Assembly (NCBI GenBank): GCA_034440635.1
Contig: JAOTON010000972.1
Coordinates: 991,001-1,055,000 of the forward strand
Reading direction: 5' to 3'
Origin: Lepas anatifera
Taxonomy: Eukaryota > Arthropoda > Thecostraca > Lepadidae
DNA length: 64,000 bases
Shown: piece by piece, positions 11,961 to 23,880 of the stretch
Layout of the letters: every line of letters begins with the position of its first letter
Numbering within the stretch: position 1 is the stretch's first letter
Notes under the pieces: generated by a model
Databases searched by the model: none
What the model saw: only the letters and a program-made list of their open reading frames with translations
Told to the model about the DNA's origin: nothing
Position numbers and translations under genes: made by a program

Positions 11961-12197
11961 TAACAGCATAGTAAATACTTCCCGTTAAGGATAACTCATA
12001 GCATAATATTCTCACCATGCAGAAAGCACATGGAAATTCATATGGACACTAAACAGAATAAAATGCTCAGCTCCCCAAACAAATAAAGACATATGAATGA
12101 TATTGACAATATATATTTCTTGGTTATGTTTTTAGTCATATTACAGTAAAGGTATTTACCTATTGTGACCCGGCCTATTGTGTCCTGGTCACACAAG

Positions 12198-14534
12198 TCA
12201 CCTGCCACGATAGTAGCTCTTAAGGAAGCAAAGGACATCAACGGTTTCGTCGCCGAGACTCGACCGTACTTTAGAGACGATATTTCCGACAGTTGAAAAC
12301 ACACGTTCCGATTCAACACCTGTAGGGACTATGTCCTTGAGCCAGCTGTAGGACAGAACTATCATACCCGTTCTTCCAGAGACAGGCAGGTTTTCCAACT
12401 CTTTCCTAATGGCCTTGTTCACAAGCGAAGGATTTGAGAGACTTAGCCTGGATGCGCCTGAACTGTGATCTGGCTCTGGAACTCTTATCTTATCTAGAGC
12501 CTGTTGAAGCATCGATTGAAGCGACTGTGCTGGCTGAGGATCATCAACTTCCATCGCTTCTGCATGTACAACTACTTCGGAAGCATGCATCTGTCCTCCC
12601 ATTCTTCCCACCATATTTACAGCTAAGCCCTGTACTTCCTTACGAGATGCGCTAGGGAAAATATCTTTCTAATCTCTATCTGCCGACATTTTGTTATGCA
12701 GTGATTGCAGAACTTTTTCCGCACGCGACTGCCTCTGTATAATGCGTTGTTTTAAAGCATATGACAGTTTGCGTGCAATCGCACTATCCTCCTTCACAAG
12801 CGCATCTAAAATAAGTGTTAAAGCAGCTCCAGCCTCCAGAAGTCCACTTTCCCGCCTACATAGCGCTTCTGCTCCGAGTTTCAGGATCCTAAGGTAACGA
12901 ATGAGCCTAGGTATGGTGGCGTATTCGTAATCATCGATCATTTTAATACGTTTGTCTCCTATGTCAATAATTGCCTTATGGACAGCTGCTTTCAGAGTAT
13001 CAAACCGATCCAGCATGTCACACAAGCTATTCCATCGGGTTTTACAGTCTAGCACCAGCATCAGTTCTTGTCCACGTTCTTCTCTAACGTATTTCTGAAG
13101 GACTTTGTTTCGTACGGGGAATTTTCGAAACCAGCGGATGATGTTTCTAATCTTGTTTACGATTGGATTGATCGAACTGTGTAGTTCACGACGACAGGTA
13201 GCACCATCTGTGTCATCGTCCGTGCTGTTGCTGTCATCCTCGTCATCACACTGGGATTCCTCTGACGAGTTAACCTGCAAGGCGGCAAGATTCACATTAA
13301 CGCTACGACAACAGAACATTTTGCATAGGCATGCCATGCAGCTAGAACGGCAATACAAGTCAATTGACCAGTTCAAATTTGACCCACTGATTTTCCCCCA
13401 TGATGATAAAATACGCGAAAACATACAAAGGATACAAAAGATTACAAATACAAAGAATAAAATCGATCAGAGAAGGCATTTAAAGACACCGAATGTCAAA
13501 AGACCGCAAATATTCATATCAGATCGCACAGCAAAACTCAAACACTTGCAAATATAGCATTTGCCGTCATTGTCGTAATAAGCTATTTTTGCGCTATCTC
13601 AGAATAAAAGCTTTCAGGTAAATTAAAATTGATCTCACCTGGTAAGTTTCACCACCACCGCCGTCGTCTGCTTGTTTAGAGGTCTGCCTGTCATCACCCG
13701 AGTACAGAACGTCGATGACGGCCAGGCGCACGCCGTGAGCGAGACAAAGTTAGTGTTCGCAAGGCAGTGATTTCTCGAATTTGACCATCGCGGAAGCTCC
13801 GTCGGTTGTGACACAGGTAACGTGCTTACTGAGCTCAAGACCAAATTCTGCCAACTTGTCCTGGAGAAGATCCACGCACTTCTCGGCTGGCATTAAGCCG
13901 TCACAACGCGCGACACCGAGACCCCACATGTTGCCTTCGCAGTGGACAGTCACGCTCATGTAGCGACGGTTTTTCAAATACGAATATGCATCGATTGTAA
14001 GCGAGAACCTTTTGCCCTTTGACACTTGATCGGCCAACTTCGCCTTCACCTCGCACTTCAGGCGAGCACAGTGTTTGAGAACACGCCGGCGAATGGTATT
14101 ATGATGGATTGGTAGGTTTCTGTAACCCTAGCAGCCATTAGTTCGCACAGGTCCCGTTAAGTGCAAAAAAACTGTGAAAGGCAGCCCATCTCTCGCGCAC
14201 ATCCTAGCTAGGATGGAATCCAGGTCTTTCTCAGTTTTAGAGACGTGGTAGGAATCCAAGGTACGAATTCCTGTCGTAGGTTCCGATGTTTTGGAGCTAC
14301 TTTCACCGGACAAGTTCTGCGGGGTCTCCCTGGATCGGGATGGTACAGCAACGCTTTCACCACCATGTTTACTCTTGAGATGACGTGAAGTCCTTTTGTT
14401 GATCCTCCAGCTATTTTCAATACCTTTTTAGAAAGGCAACATTTTGCTGTGCTCCCATCCTGACTTCTAGGAAAGTTTTCCCACACCGCACTGCCCTTAA
14501 ATTCCACAAAATCGGCCATTGCAAGCACTTCCAA
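12198..14534 (-). pseudogene. hAT transposase with BED zinc finger, broken
   Basis: Read from 14534 downward, the order is BED-type finger (SAVWENFPRSQDG...), linker, catalytic core starting FSLTIDAYSYLKN, a TTDGASAMVKF segment, CLAHGVRLAVIDVLY, CKTRWNSLCDMLDRF, and a C-terminal dimerisation region with SERVFSTVGNIVSKVR. A 364-nt phase-0 intron fits at 13275-13638 (CAG|GTGAGA to TTGCAG|GTTAAC). Lesions: a one-base frameshift inside the BED finger near 14385, with the second zinc-binding Cys apparently replaced by Ser; in-frame stops at 14125-14127 (TAG), 13750-13752 (TAA) and 12669-12671 (TAG). The copy is therefore dead, although the domains remain readable. Confidence 0.85.
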
Positions 14535-14737
14535 AAATGCACACCATGCGTAACTTCCTACCCTGACTGCCTCCTAGGTCACACTGACAGCAGGCACTGA
14601 GAGTAACTGAGTCAGAGGACATGCTCCCTCACAGATACGACGAGCAATTCGACCCCTCCTATTCGATGGTCGAGATAGTCGGCAACCTCCGAGTAATATG
14701 ACCTGAAACTGAATGCTTGAGGTGACGACGCCGCGGG

Positions 14738-14739
<2 letters not shown>

Positions 14740-14773
<34 letters not shown>
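14740..14773. repeat. (GA)n microsatellite
   Basis: About 16 uninterrupted GA units inside the hAT copy, upstream of its transposase. Confidence 0.95.
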
Positions 14774-14774
<1 letters not shown>

Positions 14775-15090
14775 GAGCTCGAACAGAGAAACTGACACGG
14801 TGTGAACTGTGAAGCGATGCCTGGTATTATCTACGTACATGCAGAAGGGAGAGCCTGACTTTTGCTTGTATTTGAACATTTCAGGTAGGTAAAATGTTAA
14901 GCATAAAACAACGCTGTGGCATGTTGTTTGATTCTATAATGATTTTCAATACTATCAGCAACGCTTTTCACGCCATTGTTAGTGTTGGAAAATATCGGGA
15001 TCCCGGGATTCGGAAATATATAATCCCGAGATTCAGAATTAATACAATCCCGGGATCCCAGGATCCCGATCCCGGGATTATCAGCCCTGC

Positions 15091-15454
15091 TGCTTAGTTT
15101 AGCTGAGGGACCTTAGATCAGCTCGGGAGCTCGTACTTTTCCTGAAGCAGAGTCGTGACGGGAAGCCGTGGCGCCGCCTCTGGTCTCTGGTACCCCTCTA
15201 CAAAGAAGATGCAAAGGAACAGATAGGTCAAATTATGACTCAGCCGGTCACTGAGATGCCACAAATTGAACTATCATTCCTTATAAGTCCGAAAACATTT
15301 TGCGAGAGCAGAAGGTATAGGACCCGGGCTGAACCCCCAGGTTCTCCGATTTCCAAATCAGGAGGTCCTGACCCCCCAATCCCCCGGGATCTCCACCCAT
15401 GTCTGACAGGTACACACACATATACTCGTTTTTGACTCCCAGCCAGTGCCAGTT
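15091..15454. other. End of the GGGGCCC array, then unassigned sequence
   Basis: After the hAT target duplication, the array resumes for about 50 bp (GAGGGACCTTAGATCAGCTC). It is followed by unassigned sequence with a G/C-rich patch at 15325-15400 resembling a decayed MITE end. Confidence 0.4.
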
Positions 15455-16290
15455 GTAAATAGCCACAAACATTTAGGAATGATCTTCTCTAAGGATCTTC
15501 GATTTCATGAACATACAAACGAAATTATCAAAAGTCAATATGACACTCAGCCCGCTTTACCCAATATCAAGTCACCTAACTAGATCTACCTTAAGTCAGA
15601 TTATCAACATATATGTCCGACCCCATTTTGACTACTGTGACATCATTTACGACGGACTTCTGACAGTCAACGACGCTGAACGACTTGAAAGACTTCAATG
15701 TAGAGCTGCGAGACTGGTGACTGGGGCACTTCCGAGGAGTAGTACAGAGAAGCTTAGAGCAGACCTTGGTTGGACATCACTTAAAGATCGGCGTAAAATT
15801 CATAAACTTGAATTTTTCCATACCTTGTGCCATACTATCACACCAACCTATATTAACAACATAGTGCCCAACATTAGAAGTAGCATTATAAATCGGCCCA
15901 TTCGTAACGCAAACCTAAGAATCCAACTGCACTTTCGAACTATTAACTTTAAACATTCGTTTTTGCCGAGCACAACCAAATTATATAACTTACTCCCGGC
16001 AGATCAGGGCATCCAACTCGCAAAAGAATTTAGAAAGGTGTCAGTCTTTTTGGTATTACAAACCACCAGAATACTATAACTATGGACCAAAACTTCAAAA
16101 TACATTACTAACCCAATTAAGAATAGGAATGTCGCGTCTAAACAGTCACCAATACTCGGTTCAAAAGTCGACGCCGTTGCGAATGTGGTTATTTTTGCGA
16201 AGACGTTAAACATTACATTCTACACTGTCCATTGTTTTTAAATGCAAGAACAAACCTAGTTAACAGAATATCAGCATAATCACTCTAATT
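15455..16290 (+). pseudogene. LINE (non-LTR retrotransposon) 3' fragment
   Basis: Encodes the C-terminal part of a LINE polyprotein, downstream of the RT palm. Visible segments are HKHLGMIFSKDLRFHEH; YVRPHFDYCDIIYDG; ERLQCRAARLVTGA; STEKLRADLGWTSLKDRR; HSFLPSTTKLYNLLP. A final CECGYFCEDVKHYILHCP is the usual terminal Cys/His cluster. At least one frameshift (about 15520) and another near 16065 break the frame. There is no RT catalytic core and no poly-A tail; the copy is 5'-truncated. Clade assignment (Jockey/CR1-like) is tentative. Confidence 0.8.
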
Positions 16291-16792
16291 TTTCATTGTT
16301 AAACAATGCAAAAAATTAGACATACTTTTGAAAGGGGAAGGGTTTCCAAACGCAGGGCTATGCAGTAACTCAAGAAACATTTAGGTTTATCACTGCTTCA
16401 CAGGATTCCAATCTTGACTCCAGCCGTTAAAACTACAAGCACTAAGTTTACTGATTTCACTGATGCGCCGGCGTCCCACGGGTTGGCGGCATGCGCACCT
16501 AAAGTCGGGCGACGGTCCTGGCGGCGCTTCATGATTCGAACTGTCCTCAAACTCAGGCGCCTTCGATTTAGTACTATTGTGTTTTGCGCCATCGGATGTT
16601 CCTGGTTGTTTGTTTTGACACAAGATGAAATACACGTATGTTGTTTTGTATGTATATCGAAACATTTATGACATTTTACCAAAGAAAACGCTTATGAGCG
16701 CATATCAGGACACTGGCTCTCTGGCATAGTATTTTCATGCAGTAGCTCTCGTAAATGAAATCATTGTGACTCTAAGCACTATGTCGTTGCAG
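16291..16792. other. Ly6 intron, nothing recognised
   Basis: Mixed composition with a GC-richer block at 16460-16570. Open frames on both strands lack recognisable domains. Ends with TCGTTGCAG, the acceptor proposed for the next exon. Confidence 0.3.
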
Positions 16793-17115
16793 TTAGTAAG
16801 TACCAGGAGGACGTCTTTTCAATCAGTGCACTGAAGAAATACCACAAATCAATGGAGGACTACGACAAATGCGTTGGTGCCACCGGAGAAAAAGACGCAA
16901 CAACCAAAGCTGCAGAGGCCGGTGGCGACGTCACTACTGCTGCGAGCGTCATAGGTGGCACTGCAGCTGCCGAGGGTGGCGCTGCTGACAACAATGCTAC
17001 AGGGGCAACGACGGCGCTGCCGTCGGGTATGCAGGCCCACTATGGAATCCCTCCTCACAAACACACTGGCAACGCGTCGGACGGAATAGTGCCGGGAGGC
17101 ATCAAGCGATGTCCG
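16793..17115 (+). CDS. Proposed exon 3 of the Ly6/uPAR gene: 108-residue Ala/Gly/Thr-rich insert
   Basis: An open stretch bounded by GTCGTTGCAG|TT and TGTCCG|GTGAGT. It is 323 nt, enters in phase 1 and leaves in phase 0, exactly what is needed to join exon 2 (ends phase 1) to exon 4 (starts phase 0). It encodes a charged start (SKYQEDVFSISALKKYHKSM), then an Ala/Gly/Thr-rich low-complexity stretch (TKAAEAGGDVTTAASVIGG...), then HYGIPPHKHTGNASDG and GGIKRCP. It adds two cysteines and two N-glycosylation sequons (NAT, NAS). It is GC-rich relative to its flanks. The insert would fall between the fifth and sixth Ly6 cysteines, an unusual site for such a long loop. Alternative: a chance open frame or an exon of another gene. 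Confidence 0.55.
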
Positions 17116-17880
17116 GTGAGTCGCAGTGATATCAACGTGTGGCTAACTAATAGGCTAGGTGGTTTTGCACGGTTCCCAAATTTGTTTGTCCCGATGCCTA
17201 ACTACATGCATCTTTAGGCACTGTTTACGAATAGCGAGTCCGAAGGGGAAATCCGAAATATTTTGTTCACGTTCGGCCGCTGCAAGTTGACATTTTTTTC
17301 CGATTTAGTATTTTGTCGGACTTGATTCTCCAGCTAGCGGTATACGGTCAAATGATTGGTGCTGGTGCAGACTATTGAATGGCAGTAAGGGAAGCGGTCT
17401 ATCGGCTTTCACTGGCTTGTAATATTGTGAGTTCACACGATAGGATAGTTCCATTGATCAACCATAGATGGCTCTGCCCCCCCAAGTCCTCGGCTAAAAT
17501 AGAAACTGGTATAATGCCACACGGCAAGGAGGTTGGACGATATGCAGTAGCGCAACCAAAGGAGGCCAAACACCGACATGTTGTCGGGTGGCCACGAGTA
17601 GGCACACTTTGGGGCAAAAGTAAAAAAATGATAATCTTTATAAAAATGAAGTGTATAGACCTTACGAAATAAAAGCAAAAAATGATCTGTCGCTACGATT
17701 AAAATATTGATGGGGGCACACTATCAATATCAGTGGCACAAACCGGGCATTTGTCAAACATGCATACCTACCGAAAAATTGTGGGAGGGGGACTTGGATT
17801 TGGATTTTGGGGGCACACTTTGGACACTTAAGGCACGAACTAAAATGATTGAAAAACCATAGAGTTGCTCCCGAAGCCAC
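17116..17880. other. Ly6 intron, nothing recognised
   Basis: AT-rich sequence. GGGGGCACACT recurs near 17713 and 17808 and hints at a decayed repeat. No exon or element boundary could be drawn. Confidence 0.3.
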
Positions 17881-19136
17881 CCCCGAGATTTAGACTCGGG
17901 ATCCTCAGAGTCCGTCTCGGGGGCCCCAGAGTTCGTCTCAGTGGTCCCAAGACTTGGTCTTGGGGATTCTAAGGGTTATTCTCAAGGGGAGTGCTCTCAG
18001 AGGACTCCCAAGAGCTGGTCTTGGACCCCATGAGTCGTTCTCAGGGGCCCCCGAGTTGTTCTGAGGAGGGGGGGCAAGAGCTGGTCTCGGGCCCCCAGAG
18101 TTGATCTCGAAGGGCCCTCAACAGTTTGTCTCGAGGGGCCCCAGAGGCCCTCGGGAGGTCCATTATAGTTGGTCTCAGGGGTCCAAAATGTTGGTCTCTG
18201 TTCCCCAGAAGCTGGTCTCGGAAGGCCCTCAGTGACGGTGTTGTGGCCCCAAGAGCCGTTTTTGCGGGTCGGTCCCAAGTGTTGATCCCGGGAGCCTCAC
18301 GATTTGTTCCCGGGGGTCCAAGAGTTGGTTTTAGGACCCCAGGGCTGTCCTGGGGGGAGGTGGGTTCAGAGCTGGTGTTGGAGGGCCTCAGCGATGGTCT
18401 TGGGGCCTTTGAATTGCTCTCAGGGGAGCCCCTCTTAATTGGGTTTGGGAGGTCAGTGGCGGATCCAGGGGGAAAGGTATTTGCCCCCCCCTAGCCGGAA
18501 AAGCTCGGGACAGAACTATATTCCTCCCTCCCCAAGCTGTTCGCCTCCGTTTTTCCCTGGCTTCCTATTAGTTTAAAAGCAAGGCTTTGGTGCTTCACCT
18601 GAACCACTCAACTCCAAACAGAACGTGTCAACTTCAGTCTTAATATTTGACCTAGGTCATCTTAATATTTAAAATCCCCTTTTAAGTGAATGATCCTTGA
18701 ATAGCAAGGGCAAGCACATTGTGGCCTCACATTTCACCACGTGAAGTTTTTTTCTTTTCGCTTTCCGACTTTGATTTGCTCCCCCACAAACCTGCCGACT
18801 AGATCCACCACTGTGGGAGGCACACACCAGTTAGTCCCGGGGCTCAAAGTTGTAGCCCAGGCTTTAATAAGTTTTTTCATAAGGCCCTCCCGCTGATTCC
18901 GTGTCAGGGGCCCCAAAAGCTGTTTTTTTGGGTCCCATGAGTTGGTCTCGGGGTTCGCGCAACACTTGATCTCGCGCCCCCAGAACCTGGCTTCGCAAGG
19001 CTTCCCAAGAGTTTCGGGGTCCCCAATCATTTTTTTACGAGACTGGGGGAGGGAAGATTTGGTTTCGGGGGCCCTCAATAGTTTGTCTTGCCGCACCCCC
19101 CCCCGAGTTGATCTCGGGAGGCCCACAAGAGTTGGT
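17881..19136. repeat. Degenerate GGGGCCC / GAGCTGGTCTCGGG array, orientation B
   Basis: Recurring GGGCCCCAGAGTTGGTCTC and GAGCTGGTCTCGGG words make this roughly the reverse complement of the array at 7480-11035. It is interrupted by a 360-bp MITE (18454-18813) and, at 19137, by a hAT-type element; a last fragment continues at 22444-22530. Confidence 0.6.
18454..18813. mobile_element. hAT MITE with CAGTGGCGGATCC ends
   Basis: Terminal CAGTGGCGGATCCAGGGGG and the complementary GATCCACCACTG are flanked by an 8-bp duplication, TGGGAGGT (18446-18453) / TGGGAGGC (18814-18821). A clear full-length copy of the family whose debris is scattered through the window. Confidence 0.8.
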
Positions 19137-19376
19137 CTCAGTAGCAGCGTTGTGCGACTCTTGAGTCAGAGTCAGAGTTTAACTCAAAATCTTACTCATT
19201 TGGCTCTGAGTTGAGTTGATATAAAATTTAGACCAGTAAGTTGAACTGAGTTGGTTCATATCACACCAATGAACTGAGTTGAGCTGACTAAAGAAGTTGA
19301 CTAAAAAATTTGACAAAAAATGCCTACATTTTCCAATGCTGTTTGCTACAGCAAGTATTCTGATCATGTGAATTAT

Positions 19377-21870
19377 TAGGGGAAGTGGGGGTAAGCCTGC
19401 CACCATAAGGATTTGCTGTTCTCAAAAGCATATTTTGTGTTGAATGACAATCTTTTCACTTTCGATCAATTTTGAGATCAATTTGGCACCAAGGAATGCC
19501 CTCCTAATTTGGCTGATATCTTTAAACTAAAAAATAAATGACTGTAAAGTGAGTAGTGCATTTCTTGGTGCCTTAAAAAAGTGAGAGGGTAACACCGCCA
19601 TTGGTGGTGGCGTCAGTGTTTATCTTGAAGCTTCTAGTCTCTACAGCAGTGCTAACGGTTCCAAGGACGATTATCGATGATATTTGAAAACAAGAATTTC
19701 TGTACTCGTGCAATGCAAATTTCCATCACAAATAAATGTGAAAAAGCTCATATTTGAAAGCTCGCATAACGTATGTTACTGGCTTAACATCCAAGCTCAT
19801 ATCCAGTGAACTTCCAGGTATATCACAAATCAAGTCACACATTACACATGTCCCTAAAACATGAGAAACACAGTATGATAATCAGTGACGGCGGAATGTC
19901 CGAATTTAAGGGGGCACCATGGGCTTTTCAACCCATTTCCCTTCAGTTAACCCCAAAGACTTAGTGCTAAAATTTATGTTTAAAGGGACGTATACCATGC
20001 ACCGGTGCCCCCGCAAGTTCCTAGGCCAGTGATATAATGGTAACTGAGGAAATGAACAGTCATGTGCCTGCACTAGCGAACAAGAAATCAATCCAAAACC
20101 GCAGGTCGTTGAGAGCGCTGAAGTGCACATAATCAAATTCTGAAATATACTTCCGAAATGTTTTCTCTTCATATAAGAACGTGTCGTGCCCTGAGGTTTT
20201 ATGGGCATTATAAATCACACACAAACCCCTTTGAACTAGACCCATCGCTGCAATCCTCGTGTCCTGTGACCGCACGATCCACACTGCAACCGGAGTTCGT
20301 TCCGGCCGGTAACACCTTCTTCACAATACATGCAAATATCCTAATTTTCATTTTGGTAAGACGCTTATGTCTTGCGCCTTTTGCCCTGTTTTTTCTTAGT
20401 CTTATGTATTTGCGGCTTCCTTTCTTTTTCAGGCTCCTCCATCGCCCTTTTCGCAGGAGAATTCGTCAGCATTATTGAGCATAATTTTCTGCGGCGAGAT
20501 GGTTTCGATTTTGTCTTTGAATTTGTGTGATCGGGAGTTCATCATCGATAGGAGATTTTGGTGTTATGGGGCTCAGAGCGTGGGCAACAGACATTTAGAC
20601 CCTTTCCCAAAATCATGGGTATAGATATCTGAGATCCTGCTGTAGGCGCATCTGCATCCGGGCATCTGCGAATTTCACGATCGCGTGGATGGCTGCTCCT
20701 CTGCCTTTCCGCAAAGTCGTACGCAACAGACGCAAGCTTTTCGGTAGTAATACCATAGACAAGTTTGAAAGCAGATCAGCCTTTCTGCTAGGTCGTGCTC
20801 GAATTCTTCTAGGATGACTGTCTCAGGATCTAATATATGAGGAGCAATGTCTTCAATTTGCCCCCATGCGATGTTTTTCAGTCGATCTAGCAGTGTGGCT
20901 CTCGGGATCTGATACCGTATGCTGGCTTTTTTACTGACATTCCTATAGAGATATACTATAGCTATAGTATATCTTTGTGTGTAGTATATCTGTGTGTAAA
21001 TGTACTATAGCTATAGTATATATCTACTGTAACTTTAGTATATCACTATAGTTATATTATATCTCTATGGACATCCCTTGCCCCAACTACTTTTATAGCG
21101 TTTGTCACATTCTGAGCCCCAAGCGCACCTGCGCAGTTTTTATATGCTTACTTCAGAGCCATTGTGATCTCACATATTGATTCGATGGTTTGAAACAGCA
21201 CACGCTTCCTCGGTAAAAATAAACGAAAAAATGAAATCAAGTTTTACTGACAGTATACACCCAAACGCAGATGGTAATGTCAAGAACAGCGCAGCCAATC
21301 GAGAACCCTAATTGGAACTTCACTTCGTTTTTGCGTACGGTAAACACTACCCCCGCTTTAGGTTTAGGCTATTTCGGTATTTCTGAGTTGCTTGCATGAT
21401 AACTGGAGCCATTCAAATGTTTAAAAAAGTAAATGAACCCCCGACATCAATGAGGTAACACCGCCACCCTGAGAGGGAAACACCGCCACGGCATGGCGGT
21501 GTTACCCGCATCGACAGTGAACGACGATCACCACTACCGCTGGAAAAGTAGGACTGTTATGGCGACCTGGTGCGACAAAGTCAGATCAAAAGCTATAACA
21601 CTCTGAAAAAATGAGAAATTGCTAAGTTTATATCACTGAATAACAGCCGGCATTGTTCAATGACAGGGAAATTTTTATAAAAGATGATACTTTTTCGGGT
21701 ATGTCTCTAATTATCCAAAACGTATAAAAATCGTGTTGCAACGGGCTCACGCTCATTCGCCGCTAAATTCCGACTGAGAAATGATGCCAAACGTTGTTTA
21801 AAGCTAGTAACTACATCAATAGGGGATATGGCGGGTTCCCCACATGGCGGTGTTACCCCCGCTTCCCCTA
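19377..21870. mobile_element. Element with TAGGGGAAGTGGGGGTAA ends and internal GGTAACACCGCC copies
   Basis: Ends TAGGGGAAGTGGGGGTAA and the inverted TTACCCCCGCTTCCCCTA. GGTAACACCGCCA-type words recur internally near 19587, 21451, 21476 and 21500 and next to the right end. No convincing transposase frame; about 2.5 kb, nested in the hAT-type element. Confidence 0.65.
20941..21066. repeat. AT-rich palindromic repeats (CTATAGCTATAG)
   Basis: Repeated ACTATAGCTATAGTATAT units, mutually self-complementary and capable of cruciform formation, within the 19377-21870 element. Confidence 0.7.
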
Positions 21871-22671
21871 TGCCAAAAATGTACAAATTCAGATCTCTAG
21901 AGCTTTGCCCTTTCCTGATGGGTAATGTCTGTAGAGGTGCAATTATTTGGTTATGCTTGGTTTAACCTTAAGCTGCTAGTAGAAACATAAAACAAAGACA
22001 GTTTGAAGATATTACCATGATTGATCTTTACCATGATTGATCTTTTAATCTATTTTAGATCTCCAAATTTTAAATCATTGTCCTGAGTATCTTAAACATA
22101 AATTTGTTTATACTGATTTAGTTTATACCTGGTTTTTATAACTTATCTGTCCATATTTATTTATTTATTTATTCGATTCATTGCTAACCATTTCATTACA
22201 AATTATTGATTTATTTATTATCAATGATAATTAACTTCTTTGAACTTAAGTCAAAGTTGCGTCGGCTCGAGTTTTGGGTCGAGTCAGAATTAAGTTCACC
22301 GGATTGAAGTTTGAGCCAGAGTTGGGTCGGCTAACTGAATTTCTTCTGGTGAGTTGAGTTGGATTTACGTCAACTATTTTCTGCATGCGACATGGGTTGA
22401 GCCGATTCACCATAATTCTGAAACGCAGAACTCTACTCAGTAGGCCAAAGTTCTGGTCTGGGTCCCCTGGAGCTTGTCTTGGAGGTCCCTTCAGAGTGTT
22501 TTTAATTTTTCTCAGAATGTTCCTTTCGCCTCTGGTGATTTAGAAGATGCTAAGTTCCCGGAGGGCTTGTTGCAGATAGGGCACCATGCTAAATATATCA
22601 AGGGAAATGACCCAAGGCCCGAGATGATGAAAGTGTCAAGTAAAAGGCGACAGGTGCGATAAGATCCTTAA

Positions 22672-23510
22672 CACGCGCATTGACGGGGGTCTGAGCCACC
22701 TTCGCTTTGATGGGGGTGACGGGTGCCCGCCCCCCTAAGATCTCAAGAACCACGCTAGGTAGCGAAAAACGGTAAACGGCGTTGGGTAGCCCATCCACTT
22801 CTCCACCGAAAATATTCGAACCATTTTTTGTCAGGTCACATTTAAGGTCACTAGAGGTCAAAACATGCCGTCATAGGGATAACATGTAAATTCAGTTTTT
22901 AGGCCATTTCATCTGAACAAGTAAAGATAGAGCAAAACGACTTGAACTATATGAATCCTCTCAGCAAGTCGAATCAAATTATATATAATTTGACCTTGCT
23001 AGGTCAAATCAAGGATTTGACCTGACCTGACCTCAGGTCAGGGTCAAATTATATAAAAAGCATATCATTAGAACTGCAAAGCCCAGGCGAGTCTAATGCA
23101 GGTAAAATAAATGCTCTATCACCATCCGTTATTGAGTTATTTCGTAAAAACCATTTTTCCCATGTATTTCCAATGGAGAGGTCATGCCTCGTACCTGACC
23201 TTAGGTCATCGATATCAAAAATACCGGAAAATATTCTAGAGAACTCGGTGGGGCAATTATGTGATATGAGTTTCAATCGGATAAGTTCACCCTGCTCCGA
23301 CTTATGCTATCTTAAACTTTTTTTGAGGTCGGGTCACTTGACCTGTACTGGTGACCTGACCTGACTTGACCTAACCTTAAAATTTTTGCAGAAGTTGTAA
23401 AAATGATGAGGGAAAAGGTATACCAGGTACGGCGCCGCTACGCGCTGCCGTTTTTCTGCTATCTCCGAAAAACCCGAGGGGGCGGGTACCCGCCCCCGTC
23501 ACTGCGCGTG
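22672..23510 (+). mobile_element. CACGCGC-TIR TTAA element, copy 1
   Basis: Flanked by TTAA at 22668-22671 and 23511-23514. The ends are CACGCGCATTGACGGGGG and the complementary CCCCCGTCACTGCGCGTG. 839 bp, rich in GGTCA/TGACC, with a GGCGCCGCTACGCGCTGCCG hairpin near the right end. No ORF of note. Family members: 31124-31928 and 35080-35751. Confidence 0.9.
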
Positions 23511-23843
23511 TTAAAAACTGAAACCAACCATAACATATTAAAAGATCAAATGATAGGAATCCATAACAAATCCCTGCGGAGACACCGCGGAAGTAGAATG
23601 AGCATAAAAACCCCGAATGGACCTAAAATGGGTGCAAAAGCACAAATGAGATGTATAATGAACTAAAGCGCTGCTGAAAAGAACCAAACTCGGTAGAAAA
23701 CTAAAATTCTGTGCATGGACTAAAACTGTCTATGTGAACTAAAATTCCAAGTATACACTAAAACCGCAATAAAAGACACAAAACCTCAAGAACAGTGCGG
23801 ACAAAAAGAGTGAGAACGAGTTCTCACCCTTCCACTGCCTTCC

Positions 23844-23880
23844 ACCTGAAGATGGTCCAAGACCAAAATGTCGTGTTTTA
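23844..23880 (+). other. Hammerhead-like motif, degenerate
   Basis: CTGAAGA at 23846-23852, hairpin TGGTC-CAA-GACCA, then AAAATGTC where an intact motif would have GAAA. Same layout as 11711-11742. The core G is missing, so it is probably inactive. Confidence 0.35.

Larger units (their letters stand above)
11036..15090 (-). mobile_element. hAT-family DNA transposon, inactive copy
   Basis: The terminal inverted repeat is TAGGGCTGATAATCCCGGGA on the left and CAGGGCTGATAATCCCGGGA on the right when read inward. The copy is flanked by a perfect 8-bp duplication CTGCTTAG (11028-11035 and 15091-15098), the hAT hallmark. Both subterminal regions (11044-11130 and 14995-15090) are filled with repeats of ATCCCGGGAT, likely transposase-binding sites. 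Inside are a - strand transposase gene (12198-14534) and, at the left end, a nested Penelope-like fragment. Confidence 0.9.
19145..22435. mobile_element. hAT-type non-autonomous element with a nested insertion
   Basis: A perfect 8-bp duplication CTCAGTAG (19137-19144 and 22436-22443) flanks imperfect terminal repeats, CAGCGTTGTGCG and, inverted, TAGAGTTCTGCG. Outer parts (19145-19370 and 22230-22435) are rich in GAGTTGAGTTG-type words. The middle is occupied by a second element (19377-21870). It sits inside the GGGGCCC array. Confidence 0.75.

Noticed and set aside
14574..14879. 101-codon - strand frame with a Ser/Leu run
   Set aside because: The run is the translated (GA)n microsatellite, inside a hAT copy upstream of the transposase.
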